Positions 20,138 through 31,660 are shown, counted from the first letter of the stretch. The stretch is 64,000 bases of DNA from Dryas octopetala (GCA_963921425.1 OY992836.1:16013614-16077613), one strand, 5' to 3'. Notes: generated by a model not told the origin, from the sequence alone. Translations and numbers: made by a program.

Positions 20138-22478
20138 CGACTCATTTGAAACACGTGCAGCTGGACAACATCCAATTGCAGGAACACTTATAATCCCAAA
20201 TTTTCGAGCTCCCAGCTCGTATAAACCCTGAAATTGATAATCACATACATGCGGTTGTACAATACTTTAATTCTTCACTAATTAAGAAAAGAAATAACCC
20301 AAATAATATCTATATATATGCTAGTTTCTTTTCTAATTAATTAGCTTATATATCATATTTCTAATAAATGTGAGATGTACTTGTGTGAGGCTCACTTATA
20401 CATGTAAGACAATGCATCTTCATTAGAGAAATAGTACATAATTAAGATAGTTAATTAGTTGAGATTGTGCAAAAAAAACAATGTTATTGGTAACACATCT
20501 CTAATAATAATTAAAATAAAAATATTTGCATTATTAATAAAAGTACGTAAGAGTACGCAAGTCTCATTTTTAATGGAGATGTACGATATCGATGTAGTAA
20601 TAAATAGTTTTATCTAGTAAGGAATAATTTACACACCTGTAAATGGTTATGATACGTGGATTTAAGATTTTCCATGTACTCCACCTTATCTAAGACCGAG
20701 TAATTTGAATTCAAATCCACAAGATCGAAGAGGTCGTTGCTTCCAATACTAATTAATGATAAACAAAGACTTGGAAAGCATTGTATCAGTTGACTGGGGA
20801 CCAATTAGTTTTGTAAAATTTCCACGGACCGTCGCAAATTGTTTGATCTGCTCCTCGAGTGGAAGAACCTCATGCTACAATTAATTAATCAATTAATTAA
20901 TGAAAAAATGGAATTAATCAAAGAAGTAAGATTCTTAGGGTGGTTAATTAATTAATTACAAATTTCCTTTTTCCAGTTTGGTGGAATATGCCGGATCCTC
21001 CTGATGCAAAGTTGATTCCCTGCAGTATACCCCTTTTGAAAGTGGAGGGTTGTCTGATAACATACAAGAAAGGTGGCGGACTTCTCTGGTACCCAAACAG
21101 TCTCACTGCGCATATACATACATCAACAAAAATAATCACAACCAATTTAATTCGATCATAATATGGGAATTAATGAATTGAGCTCATCATCCATCTTTCT
21201 AATGAAATACACTAATTAATATTATTATCAATTAGTTAATTTCATGATGCAGTCCTGAAATTAATACGGAATATAAGAAAGCGTGTGAACGCTTATAATC
21301 CAGGATTCGAACACTCATCCTTAAGCATTTGAACGCTCACTCATATCCAACATATTAATTCCCCATGTCTCATCCCGTATTAGAGAAAAAATCGTTGTTA
21401 TTTTGCTTTTAAGTTGTTGCGTGCATGTGAATATATAGAGACTAATATGATCGTACCAATTTGGTCAGCGCTGTTAAGGCCATTGCTGAACCTTCCGGTG
21501 GGCACAGAATAAGGAAAATCAATCCCATTGGGACTGAAATCTGCCCTTGATAGACTTAAGTTCAACCAATTGTTGGTACCCACATCCGCAGTTGAGTCTC
21601 CAAATATGAAAATAGCTGCAGGTACCTTATCACCTTCATCTGCATTAATAATGGCTACGTGTCCCCCCAGATCAGAAAAGAGAACCAAGAAAGAAAATAT
21701 TGAAAGGCAAAGTAGCTTTGCCTTTGCCATAACCATAACGAACAGATCGAAGGGCTAGCTAGCTAGCTATATATATCTATTGCCGTCCAAGGTTCCAATT
21801 TGGCTTCCTTCTCTTTATGTACTTCTCATTCTGATACCAAGTGCTAGACTTTATATTAGGGGAAGTCCCAATTAATGAACAACCAGGTGATGCTATGATG
21901 TCACTGTCCCAGCCTCTATATTAACAAAGAACTTGATTTTATATGGCGGATTCACCTAGCATGAGTATACACACGTGTGTGTGTTTATGTGTATGTATGC
22001 TTGCTGCACACAGCCTAATTCACCAGCATCTTGACAATCTAAAAAGTTAAAAATCCAATGCGTTCTCTTTCTGAAACTTCTTCTGGTAATCACGAAAAAT
22101 AATATATATTGTTTAAAATATAAAAGTTTACTCTTATATAATAATGGGTTAATTGGATATTAATCCCTCAAATTCTTTTTTTAAAGCCTCCAACCCATTG
22201 ACTTTTTTTTTTTTGGGCCAAACCATTGACTTTTTAATTCATAGATTAAGCCCAATTTAAAAAATTGCAAACACCTAGGATTAAAAACACACCTAAAACT
22301 ATTTTATAATCACAAAGTCTGCCATTGTCATTAATAAGAGTAAATGAATTAAATTTATAAATTTTGGAGATTTAATTGATAGATTTTCAAGATTGAGTGT
22401 AATAAATTTTATTCATAATTAATTCAAATCAACCAAAAAAAATAAAAAAAATAATGTATGTATATAAAATCATTGTAG

Positions 22479-22480
<2 letters not shown>

Positions 22481-22509
<29 letters not shown>
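22481..22509. repeat. (TA)n microsatellite
   Basis: Run of about 14 TA units. Confidence 0.9.
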
Positions 22510-22513
<4 letters not shown>

Positions 22514-22529
22514 ACACACAAAAAAAAAT

Positions 22530-22715
22530 AGTAGGTGCACCGTGCATAAAATTAACAAGAAAAAAACAATAGGTGTACAAAATAAACACGAAAAAAACTC
22601 AGTAGGTTCACAAATAAACATGAAAAAAACCAATAGGTGCACAAAATAAGCATGAAAAAATCAATAGGTGCACAAAATAAACAAAAAAAAAAAAAAAAAA
22701 GCTAGTAGGTGTATA
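22530..22715. repeat. ~33 bp A-rich minisatellite
   Basis: Five or six imperfect copies of a unit with the core AATAGGTGCACAAAATAAAC followed by a run of A. Spacing is about 30-35 bases and copies differ by substitutions and A-run length. Confidence 0.75.
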
Positions 22716-24399
22716 AAACAAGTATCTTAGTTAATCTTATATTATTTTTTGGGTAGTCTAGCTCGTATTATTGTTATTATATAAATTTGATATTAATTAT
22801 AATATAGCAAAACTAATTTTCAAAATAAAAAAAAAATTTCAAAGTTGAAACAAGTAACAATAATATATATCATTTCAATAAAAAAATTGAAATATTATTA
22901 ATTAATGGAGATAAATAGCATTAACTACTTCTAATATTACCTAAATAGGGTAAAGGGTATCTTAGGGAAACAACAAACTTTTAGTTTTAAATTAAACTGA
23001 CTCATCCAACAATATAAGGAAAGGTTAATGTGGACACTAGTTAAAGGGTTAAACCTCTCAAAAAAAAAAAATTATGTTGGGTTACAATTAGGAAAAATTA
23101 TATTCTGGTGGTTTATCCTAATTTACTATATTATAAATAGAATAAATTAACGGGAAGTAATGTTTTCTTGTTAGAAAATTATTTATTAAACTCGAGCTTG
23201 AACTCCATCATATATTTTCACTAGCTAGACCTCAACTCGAACTCAGTGAAAATTATTAAACCATTAAGCTCATGTTTTATAAATAGTACTTTTTAATTCA
23301 AACTATGTAAAGCTCTAGTACTCCACTTTATTCATTTCTAACCTTAATTAAAAATATATAATATATTTAATTACCATCATTATCATGCATGCACATGCAT
23401 ATATATATATATATATGTATCCATTTTTATTTCTTTCTTGAATTATTTACATTTCATTTTCAGTTTCATTAGCGGACAAATTCCTCAGAAGTAACTACTG
23501 GTTTTGGACTAAAACGAATAGGAAAAAAAAACAATAAAAAATATAACGATTGTCTGGGTTTTTGATTGTTGTTTTAAATAAATAGAAAGATTGTTGATCC
23601 TTCAAATTGTTGTCTTTGTTTTCTCTTGGTTGTATAGTTAATTTCTACTTCTTTCGAATCTTTCCTAGTTAGAAACGATGTCATGTGCAGACGCCGCATA
23701 GGCGCATATATATAGTTCTCAGCTTGTCAAGAAGTAATGCTGTCCTCCATAAACTCAATAATATATTAAGAATTAAGAATATTCTTGAAATGATTATACT
23801 TGTCTCATTTGATAATTCCCATTAAAAACTTAGAGATTTTTTATTTTTTTTTTCAAAATAATTAAGAGGGGAGATTTTCACACTCCTATTTTGTACATTT
23901 AATTACTAGCATATATTCTCCTTATTTGTATGCTTCATTCTCTTTTTGTTTATTCAATTACCAAAGCAAAAAAGTTCATTAAAACAAAAGAAAGAAGAAC
24001 GACAAATTAATTAATATACAAAATTAAAATGTGAAAATCGTCCTCCATAATTAACGTGGGCATTCATTATTATCATTTTAATTGGTAAGTTGGAATTGGA
24101 ATTTAAAATTTTTGTAGTTTGATGACAATTTGGTTTTCTAATTAATACCTATTACCTCCAATATCTCATCTTGTTTTTCATTCAAGTTCGAATCCTTGAA
24201 TCCCATCTTTGAAGATGTCTTAAATGAAGTACTAAACTTTGGACCAAAAGGAAATCTTTGAAGATAAATCTTCACGTACTGTTACTTTTCCCTTTTCTTG
24301 TTGGCAATCACCATCCATGAACAAAATTAAAGACGCATCACTTCATTTTATTCATAATCGAACCACTTCATTAAGTAGAGATAAGTGCTAAAACCACTT

Positions 24400-25458
24400 T
24401 GTTTGTGGGAAAATCCACATCGATCCGAATAGCCAATCACAGCTCGACACGTGGCTGGTCAACACCCACCTCGGAGTTGACTTTCTATGGTCAAACTTTG
24501 ACCTCCACATCATCACTGGTCAGCATTTCCTCTGCCAGCTCAGATCGAATTTCCACGCCGGGCCCACCATGTTCGGTCCGAGCCGAACCGATGATCTTTC
24601 AATGGATCGAGTGTCCATCTCACCACGGTCATTCCGGTTCGGCTCGGCTCGGCACAGGGCACGGTCTCTTTTCGAGTTCTGGCGTCGACCAGTTAGGGCT
24701 CGGAAGGACCCCAGTCTACTGGATCGGCTCGGTCTTGAATCCCATGCCCGATCCGATCACACATGGACTTATGTCTACGCATAAGAACATGTGCTTGTAT
24801 CGGCTCGGCTCGGCTCTCCGCCGCCATTCCCGGGAAGATCATGCTGGGACGAACCGCCACACTTAAATGCACCTGACACAAATCTTCTGACAGAGGGGAT
24901 ATCAGGCTTGCATTCATGACTACTGGAGCAGTCTGCCTGAACCTTCCAGCCTTGCATTTAATGGAGCATTCAATGCAGCATTGAATGCTGAAGAAGCAGG
25001 CAGCTGAGCATGCAACTAGGTCTGACCAGGTGCGTGGGTCTCTGGCAACCATTCATTCACATGCAGGTATCTTACTCATTAAGGTTTCCTTTGCTTATAT
25101 ATATCAAGTCATATGTGCAAAAACTAGGACTACGCATCTACACACAAAACACTTACACAAAATTTCCACTCTCCCAAGAGCATACCCAACTTGCTGAGAA
25201 TAACCCAGAACATTTGCCTTGTTCTTCCCATTCTCCCAAGTTCTTCCTTTGTTCTTCCTCATCCACCATCAAACACCATCACTGACTTCATCATCGGAGC
25301 GTGTTTGGCTGGTACCACACCGGTCCATCTCCCTTGACCTTGTTTCTCTTGCAGGAAGATCTCAACCAGCATCCACTTCATCATCCAGCAAAGCACCTGA
25401 TCAGCCAGATCAGCTTATCTAAGTTGTTGCATCTACCTTACGAGAATTTGCATCAACA
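24400..25458 (+). repeat. 5' LTR
   Basis: 1059 bp, TG...CA. A TATA-like sequence TATATATAT at 25096-25104 probably marks the start of transcription. Contains several copies of CGGCTCGGCTCGG. Appears identical to the 3' LTR. Confidence 0.95.
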
Positions 25459-25460
25459 GA

Positions 25461-25478
25461 TTGGCGCCGTCTGTGGGA
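25461..25478 (+). other. primer-binding site
   Basis: TTGGCGCCGTCTGTGGGA two bases after the 5' LTR, the position and form used by many plant gypsy elements. The TGGCGCC core resembles Asp- or Arg-tRNA complements. The exact tRNA was not determined. Confidence 0.75.
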
Positions 25479-25540
25479 ATTGACTTCAGCCGTTGTGTTC
25501 ATCACCGCAAGCGCTAAGCTCTTCCTTCACGCGAGTCATC

Positions 25541-25720
25541 ATGACTACCATCTTTCGGGACACCAGCTCTTCCTCAGGAACATCTCAGAATGATGAACAA
25601 CATCAGCCTGAGACGCCTGAGAAAACGAGGGGAGCACAACTCCCAGGACATCAAAGTCCAAAGGTCCCTCGAAAATCCGAGCTGCCCATAAACTCCTTAA
25701 GGAGAGCCGGCGACACCTAG
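25541..25720 (+). CDS. gag N-terminal segment, out of frame with gag-pol
   Basis: An ATG at 25541 begins an open frame (MTTIFRDTSSSSGTSQNDEQ) that ends at TAG 25718-25720. The main gag-pol frame is open back only to about 25621, where it too reads like gag (SKGPSKIRAAHKLLKES, then a coiled-coil-like ENALLKQNNELLAKQAELAG). The natural gag start therefore appears to be in a different frame from the rest. The cause may be a one-base indel in or near the GAGGGGAG run at ~25627-25634, or programmed frameshifting. Confidence 0.55.
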   Translation: MTTIFRDTSSSSGTSQNDEQHQPETPEKTRGAQLPGHQSPKVPRKSELPINSLRRAGDT

Positions 25721-25965
25721 CCGCAGAGAATGCACTCCTGAAGCAGAATAATGAGCTGCTTGCGAAGCAGGCCGAGCTGGCCGGCGAACTTGCACGCCAT
25801 CGTGCTCGGCTCGAGAATAGTGGGGGATCGGGTTTTCAATCGCGCCGAACCCGAACCGAGCAGGAGGTCCTTTCACCATCTCCTTCTCGGCAAAGCACTC
25901 CTGCTGAGCCGAACGACCAGATCGATCGGCAGGACTCGGATCACGTCTTCCCGGGCTTCGAGGAC

Positions 25966-28900
25966 ATGCCCCCGGCTGAACAGGCCGAGTGCCTGAACGC
26001 CCACCGTCTTCTTCAACGAAAACAGGCGGCTTTCGGGAAACGTGTCCCCAGGAATTCGGGCGGAGACCGTGCCGACCCGAATACAAACCGACGACCCCCG
26101 GGCCAATCAAGGTTGGGGGCCAACAGTCCAGTCGGTTCGGCTGAAACCAGGGTCCCGATTGGGGATAGGCTCGGCCCCATCATCGGCCAGGATCCTTCCC
26201 CATCAGGAGCTCACTCAGGGAGGCGATCGGTGAGCGACCGACTGGGATCGACTATGATCATGTCGGATCGACGACCGGTGAGCGAGAGGATCACTCGCCA
26301 GCCGGTGAGTGAGAGACTCGGTAACCAGGCCGAATGCTCGGGGGAAAATGCGGCCGAGCCGACCCCGCCCGACGTGGAAAATCTTGTCCGGACTCTGGTC
26401 CAGGACCAAATCCGGAGCGTCCACGATCGGCTCGGCCACGTCGAGGTCTCCAGGGGATACATCGGTAGGGCCGACCACGGAGAGGAACTCCCCCTCCCGT
26501 ACACCAGCAGAATCCTGGATGCTGAGGTCTCCCGCGACACCAAACCCCCCAAGATGGATCAGTACGATGGGACCAAGGATCCCTACGACCATCTTGACAG
26601 CTTCAGATACGCCATGGAGGCCCGCCAGGCATCTGAAGCCACGAAGTGCAGAATCTTCCCTTCGACCTTGAAGGGCTCGGCTCGGGGATGGTTCCGAACT
26701 CTCCAACCGAACTCCATCGATTCATTCTCCGACCTCCGAAGGGCCTTCCTGGCGAGATATCGGGTTGTATCCGAACGACTCTACAACTTGAACGATATGT
26801 CGCTCGTTAAGCAGCAGGAAGGGGAGAGCCTCAAGGCCTATCTGATCCGCTTCAACATCGAGTATACGAAGTGTGACGATTGCGACGATAGGTCAGCTAA
26901 GAACGCCCTCATGCAAGGTCTGCACGCCGGGGGACTCCGCTCCCACCTAATGAGGAATCCTCCCTCCACTTACGATGAGCTCTCTGCCGAAGCCACTAAG
27001 TGGGCGCGGGCTGAGGAGTGGGATGCTCAGGTGGAGGCCCTGAACCCCAGGCCGACCTCGGCCAAAAGGAAGGAGGGAGAGGTTGCAACTCCCAAACCCC
27101 AGGTCCAATCCAAGAAGACCAGGACCGAGGAGCCACGCCAACTTCTGGGTAAGGGACCCAAGTTTGTCCAGTACACGGAGTACACTCCCCTCAATGCCGG
27201 TCTGGAGACAATCTACTCCAAGGTCAAGGACCAACTCCCAGTTGCAAGGGAGATCAAGGGACCACCCCCAGACAAAATCAAGGAGGGCGTCTTCTGCAAA
27301 TACCACTCCAATCACGGCCACGTTACGGGTGATTGCTACGCCCTCCGCGACGGGATTGAGACTCTTGCCCGGGCGGGTAAGATCAATCAATTCCTGGCCG
27401 GTGGGCCTAGGGTACCCAAGGCCGCGCCGAAGAAGCCCACCAACACCATCGAGGTCCAGGATGCTGCCATCGGATCAATCGGCGGGGGACCAACCTTCGT
27501 GGGGAGCTCGAACCGATCCCAGAAGGAGTATGTCAGACAGGCGGCTCAAGCTCACGAGTCCCTGTCGATCCAGGCAGGTCAGCCCAGCACTTCCAAAAGA
27601 CAGCGGAAGGACTGGGCGCCGGTCACCTTTGAGCCGAACGAGGCAAACGAGATCATCTTCCCCCACTATGATCCGGTCGTCATAGTGGCTGAAGTGGCCG
27701 GGACAACCATCGCGCGCTCCTTCGTCGATGGAGGGAGCTCAGTCAACATCCTCTACCACTCTGCGTTCGCGCAGATGGGCATCTGCGAGGATAAGTTGGA
27801 GACCGATACACCTGCCTTGGTCGGGTTCGGGGGAGAAGTGGTTCAGCCCCTCGGACACATCTACCTTCCCCTTTCGCTCGGGAAGGGACCGATTAAGAAG
27901 ACCTGCATGACGTACTTCATTGTCGTCAAGCGGCCGTCAGCCTACAACATCATTCTGGGCAGACCGGCTCTGGTCGACCTTGACTGCATCGTCCATTACG
28001 CCAACCTCCTCATCAAATGTCCGGTGGGCGACGACTGCATCGTCATTCAAGGAGACCAGTGCTCGGCTCGGTCATGCTACGCCGCTTCGATCAAGCAGAA
28101 GGGTCAGCTGCCGAACTCGCAGGAACTTGACTCCATCGCCGATTCGGGCAGATGGCCGAGGGCGGAGACATTCGACTTCACTTCCGAGCCGAGCTCAGAT
28201 TCTCGGCCCTTTCCCGCCGAGGCTTGGGAGGAAGTGCCGATCTCGGACGAGACACCGGATCGGCTCGTCCGAGTGGGGACTCAGATCAGCCTCGAGCAGC
28301 GCTCCGCCATAATTGACTTCCTCCGTGCCAACGCGGAAGTGTTCGCCTGGTCTTACGATGACATGCCAGGCATATCGTCTGACGTGATCACCCACAGGCT
28401 GAACACTGACCCAGGATGCAAACCGGTCCGTCAGAAGAGGAGGTCATACGATCCGGTCCAATACGCCGCCATGGCTGAAGAGGTAACCAAGTTGCAAAAC
28501 AACGGGTTCATCCGGGAGGTCAACTACCCCGACTGGCTTGCCAACGTGGTCATGGTAAAGAAGAACAATGGGAAGTGGAGGATGTGTGTGGACTTCACCG
28601 ATCTGAACAGGGCTTGTCCCAAGGATAGCTTTCCCTTGCCCAGAATAGATCAGCTCGTCGATGCAACAGCAGGACATCAGCTCCTCAGCTTCATGGACGC
28701 CTACTCTGGATACAACCAGATCCTGATGCACAAGTCCGACCAGGAAGGCACATCTTTCATAACGGATCGCGGCATGTACTGTTACAAGGTCATGCCCTTC
28801 GGCCTCAAAAACGCCGGAGCCACCTACCAAAGGCTGGTCAACCACATGTTCAGATCCTCCATCGGCAAATCCGTAGAGGTTTACGTAGATGACATGCTGG

Positions 28901-31479
28901 TCAAAAGCATCAAGGCGGACGATCACGTCAGGGACCTCTCAGACATGTTCGGAGTCCTGAAGGAGTATCAGATGCGGCTGAACCCAGCCAAATGTGTCTT
29001 TGGGGTTCGGTCAGGAAAGTTCCTTAGCTACCTGGTCAGCCAACGGGGGATTGAGGCCAACCCGGAGAAGATCCAGGCCTTGATCAACATGAAGTCTCCA
29101 AGGACACGCAAGGAAATCCAGAGTCTGACTGGAAGAGTCGCCGCCCTGAACCGGTTCATCTCGAAGTCCACTGACCGGTGCCTCCCTTTCTTCAAAGCCT
29201 TAAGGGGAGCAGGGAAGAGCATAGAATGGACCCCCCAATGCGAGCAGGCTTTTCAAGATCTGAAAAGGCACATGGGGGAACCTCCCATCTTATCCAAACC
29301 AGAAGAAGGTGAAGAACTTTTTCTCTACCTCTCTGTCTCTGACTCGGCTCTCAGCTCAGTTCTAGTGAGAGAGGTCGGCGGTGTACAACACCCCGTCTTC
29401 TATACGAGCCGAGCCCTCGCCGATGCCGAGACCAGATATCCAAAGTTCGAGAAGATGGCTCTCGCCCTGGTCAGCTCGGCTCGGAAACTGAGACCCTACT
29501 TCCAGGCTCATTCAATCGTTGTCTTGACGGATCAGCCGCTCAGACAAATCCTGGCAAAACCCGAGACTTCGGGTCGGCTCATCAGGTGGTCAGTCGAGCT
29601 CGGCGAGTTTGACATCATCTACCGTCCCAGGACGGCCATCAAAGGTCAAGCCATGTCGGACTTCATCTGTGAGTCGACCACCTCGACGGAGGATCCGCCG
29701 CGCACCGACGCTATGCCAGCGGCGTCTGATCCGAACTCAAACGGCGACCACAGCCAGGTTGACCTCCTCACCTGGACCCTCTATGTGGACGGATCTTCCA
29801 ACACCATGGGAAGTGGAGCCGGGCTTGTTCTGATCTCCCCAGAACAAGTTGTGATGGAGTATGCCCTTCGCTTCAGATTTCAAGCATCCAACAATGAAGC
29901 AGAGTATGAGGCTCTCATCGCCGGACTCAGACTGGCAAAGGAGCTCGGCACAACCAAACTGAACATCTTCAGCGACTCCCAACTCATCGTCAATCAGATA
30001 TTGGGAGAGTATGAGACTCGAGAACCTAGCATGACTGCCTATCTCGAGAAGACTCGTCTGCTGCTTGGGAACTTCCATGAGTACAAAATATCCCAAATCC
30101 CGAGGGCAGAGAACTGCAGAGCCGACGCCTTGGCACGTTTGGCTTCGGCCACAGACACCGGATCCGCTAGACACGTTCCAGTTGAAATCCTGGACAGACC
30201 TAGCACCGCCGAAAACGAAGTCACCGTCATGCAGACCGAGGCCGAGCCGAACTGGATGACGCCGATCATCAATTACTTGGTCTCCGGGATCCTTCCCCCG
30301 GAGAGGGACAAGGCACGTCTCGTCAAGACGAGGTCGGCTCGGTTCAGCATGATCAATGGTCAGCTCTACAAAAGGAGTTTCTCCCTGCCCTACTTGCGGT
30401 GCGTCACTCCCCAAGAAGGTCAGGATGTGCTGAGAGAAATCCACGAGGGGATATGCGGAAACCATTCTGGAGGAAGAGCCCTTGCCTACAAGACAATCAG
30501 ACAGGGTTACTTCTGGCCAACGCTGAACAAAGACGCAGATCATCTCTCTCGCGCTTGTCTCAGATGCCAGCAATTTGCCGCGGTCCCCCATCAACCTCCC
30601 CAGGTTCTGACCTCCATATCCAGCCCCTGGCCGTTCGCGCAGTGGGGACTCGATCTGATCGGTCCTATGCCGAAGGCGAAAGGGCAAGTCACTATGGCCG
30701 TAGTAGCAGTCGACTACTTCACCAAATGGGCCGAGGCCGAGCCCCTAGCCACAACCACAGCCGAACGAATGGAGACCTTCGTCTGGAAGAACATCATTTG
30801 CCGATTCGGCATGCCGCACACCATCATTGCGGACAATGGCAAACAGTTCGACTGCAAGAAGTTCAGGAGTTTTTGTTCACGTCTGAACATCAACTTGCGC
30901 TTCACCGCGCCTTACCATCCGCAGTCAAACGGACAGGTCGAGGCCATCAACAAGATCATCAAGAAGACCCTCAAGACTAAGCTTGATAATGCTAAGGGGA
31001 ATTGGCCTGAACTCTTGCCAGAGGTGCTTTGGTCTTATCGAACTTCCTATCGCAACTCGACGAAGGAAACACCCTATGCATTGGCGTTCGGAACTGACGC
31101 CGTCGTCCCGGTCGAAATGGGGACTCCTTCATTCCGGACCGGCACGTACAATCCCGAGACCAATGACACCGGACTTCGGCTCGGCCTAGACATGATCGAG
31201 GAGAGGCGAACCGATGCCAACCTCTGCCGAGCCGCTTACCAACAGAGGATAGCCAAATACTACAATCAAAGGGTCAGACTCAGAAGCTTCGGATTGGGCA
31301 ATCTCGTCATGAAAAAGAATCCCCTTGCCATCAAGGAGAGTTCGTTCGATCCAAACTGGACCGGACCATACAGAATCACAGGCATAGTCAAGCCTGGCAC
31401 TTACAACTTGGCCACTCTGGCTGGGAAGCCTCTCAAGCATAGCTGGAACGCTGAACACTTGAAGACTTATTACCAGTAA
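25966..31479 (+). CDS. gag-pol polyprotein of the Tat-lineage retrotransposon
   Basis: Open frame of 1837 codons from ATG 25966, with no internal stop. Order: gag capsid domain (residues ~185-310), a Cys/His cluster CKYHSNHGHVTGDC near 443, aspartic protease VDGGSSVNILY near 585, and reverse transcriptase (~800-1010) with YVDDMLVKS near 971. A first RNase H follows (~1080-1230), then a second, Tat-type RNase H starting LYVDGSSN near 1271. Integrase has an H2C2 zinc finger (HEGICGNH ... CLRCQQ, ~1490-1535) and D-D-E residues in LDLIGP (~1561), ADNGKQF (~1621) and GQVEAIN (~1656). Catalytic residues look intact. The frame is open upstream of this ATG to 25621, so the true N-terminus is uncertain. 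Products would assemble particles, copy the RNA and integrate the cDNA. Confidence 0.93.
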   Translation: MPPAEQAECLNAHRLLQRKQAAFGKRVPRNSGGDRADPNTNRRPPGQSRLGANSPVGSAETRVPIGDRLGPIIGQDPSPSGAHSGRRSVSDRLGSTMIMSDRRPVSERITRQPVSERLGNQAECSGENAAEPTPPDVENLVRTLVQDQIRSVHDRLGHVEVSRGYIGRADHGEELPLPYTSRILDAEVSRDTKPPKMDQYDGTKDPYDHLDSFRYAMEARQASEATKCRIFPSTLKGSARGWFRTLQPNSIDSFSDLRRAFLARYRVVSERLYNLNDMSLVKQQEGESLKAYLIRFNIEYTKCDDCDDRSAKNALMQGLHAGGLRSHLMRNPPSTYDELSAEATKWARAEEWDAQVEALNPRPTSAKRKEGEVATPKPQVQSKKTRTEEPRQLLGKGPKFVQYTEYTPLNAGLETIYSKVKDQLPVAREIKGPPPDKIKEGVFCKYHSNHGHVTGDCYALRDGIETLARAGKINQFLAGGPRVPKAAPKKPTNTIEVQDAAIGSIGGGPTFVGSSNRSQKEYVRQAAQAHESLSIQAGQPSTSKRQRKDWAPVTFEPNEANEIIFPHYDPVVIVAEVAGTTIARSFVDGGSSVNILYHSAFAQMGICEDKLETDTPALVGFGGEVVQPLGHIYLPLSLGKGPIKKTCMTYFIVVKRPSAYNIILGRPALVDLDCIVHYANLLIKCPVGDDCIVIQGDQCSARSCYAASIKQKGQLPNSQELDSIADSGRWPRAETFDFTSEPSSDSRPFPAEAWEEVPISDETPDRLVRVGTQISLEQRSAIIDFLRANAEVFAWSYDDMPGISSDVITHRLNTDPGCKPVRQKRRSYDPVQYAAMAEEVTKLQNNGFIREVNYPDWLANVVMVKKNNGKWRMCVDFTDLNRACPKDSFPLPRIDQLVDATAGHQLLSFMDAYSGYNQILMHKSDQEGTSFITDRGMYCYKVMPFGLKNAGATYQRLVNHMFRSSIGKSVEVYVDDMLVKSIKADDHVRDLSDMFGVLKEYQMRLNPAKCVFGVRSGKFLSYLVSQRGIEANPEKIQALINMKSPRTRKEIQSLTGRVAALNRFISKSTDRCLPFFKALRGAGKSIEWTPQCEQAFQDLKRHMGEPPILSKPEEGEELFLYLSVSDSALSSVLVREVGGVQHPVFYTSRALADAETRYPKFEKMALALVSSARKLRPYFQAHSIVVLTDQPLRQILAKPETSGRLIRWSVELGEFDIIYRPRTAIKGQAMSDFICESTTSTEDPPRTDAMPAASDPNSNGDHSQVDLLTWTLYVDGSSNTMGSGAGLVLISPEQVVMEYALRFRFQASNNEAEYEALIAGLRLAKELGTTKLNIFSDSQLIVNQILGEYETREPSMTAYLEKTRLLLGNFHEYKISQIPRAENCRADALARLASATDTGSARHVPVEILDRPSTAENEVTVMQTEAEPNWMTPIINYLVSGILPPERDKARLVKTRSARFSMINGQLYKRSFSLPYLRCVTPQEGQDVLREIHEGICGNHSGGRALAYKTIRQGYFWPTLNKDADHLSRACLRCQQFAAVPHQPPQVLTSISSPWPFAQWGLDLIGPMPKAKGQVTMAVVAVDYFTKWAEAEPLATTTAERMETFVWKNIICRFGMPHTIIADNGKQFDCKKFRSFCSRLNINLRFTAPYHPQSNGQVEAINKIIKKTLKTKLDNAKGNWPELLPEVLWSYRTSYRNSTKETPYALAFGTDAVVPVEMGTPSFRTGTYNPETNDTGLRLGLDMIEERRTDANLCRAAYQQRIAKYYNQRVRLRSFGLGNLVMKKNPLAIKESSFDPNWTGPYRITGIVKPGTYNLATLAGKPLKHSWNAEHLKTYYQ

Positions 31480-31660
31480 AATGTAGTTAGGATCGGGGAC
31501 TGTCCGACCTAACACCCATTCCAATCAATGAAGAGATGAACACATTTTGACTCATTTCTTCTTATTTTTCGAAGCGAACACTGGGGACTCTACTCCTATA
31601 CACTTTCAACAAAGAGGAAAGATCTAAGTGTTCCCTCCGAAAAAAAAAATAACAAACCCA

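Larger units (their letters stand above)
11660..21736 (-). pseudogene. GDSL esterase/lipase pseudogene split by CACTA and hAT insertions
   Basis: Five-exon GDSL gene, paralogue of 36797-38569. Exon 1 is 21457-21736 (signal peptide, then FIFGDSTADVGTNN with the GDS serine). Exon 2 is 20960-21105 (block II INFASGGSG). Exon 3 is 20637-20874 (block III SIGSND). Exon 4 runs from 20227 to 12028 with two insertions. Exon 5 is 11660-11892 (block V, WDLYHPTEFAS, Asp and His kept). Lesions: exon 3 has 4 extra bases (ATTAATTAG region, ~20751) that shift the frame just before SIGSND. Exon 4 has an in-frame TAG (~18928) between EELN and LAQTF. A hAT-like element (18949-20129) and a CACTA element (12129-18886) both interrupt exon 4. 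The gene cannot make a normal lipase. Confidence 0.9.
21737..24394. other. AT-rich intergenic region between GDSL paralogues
   Basis: Very AT-rich. Holds the promoter side of the GDSL pseudogene, a (TA)n run, an A-rich minisatellite and many homopolymer stretches. No gene was recognised. Confidence 0.5.

Noticed and set aside
22424..22642. 72-codon ORF rich in Phe, Tyr and Ile
   Set aside because: It is the translation of the (TA)n and A-rich minisatellite.
24399..25483. ORFs inside the LTRs (repeated at 35445-36689)
   Set aside because: LTRs are non-coding. The ORFs come from GC-rich sequence, are duplicated only because the LTRs are, and lack domains.
26211..30687. Minus-strand ORFs up to 316 codons opposite gag-pol
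   Set aside because: Antisense shadows of the GC-rich polyprotein, without domains or splice logic, unlike the antisense gene at 32543-34939.
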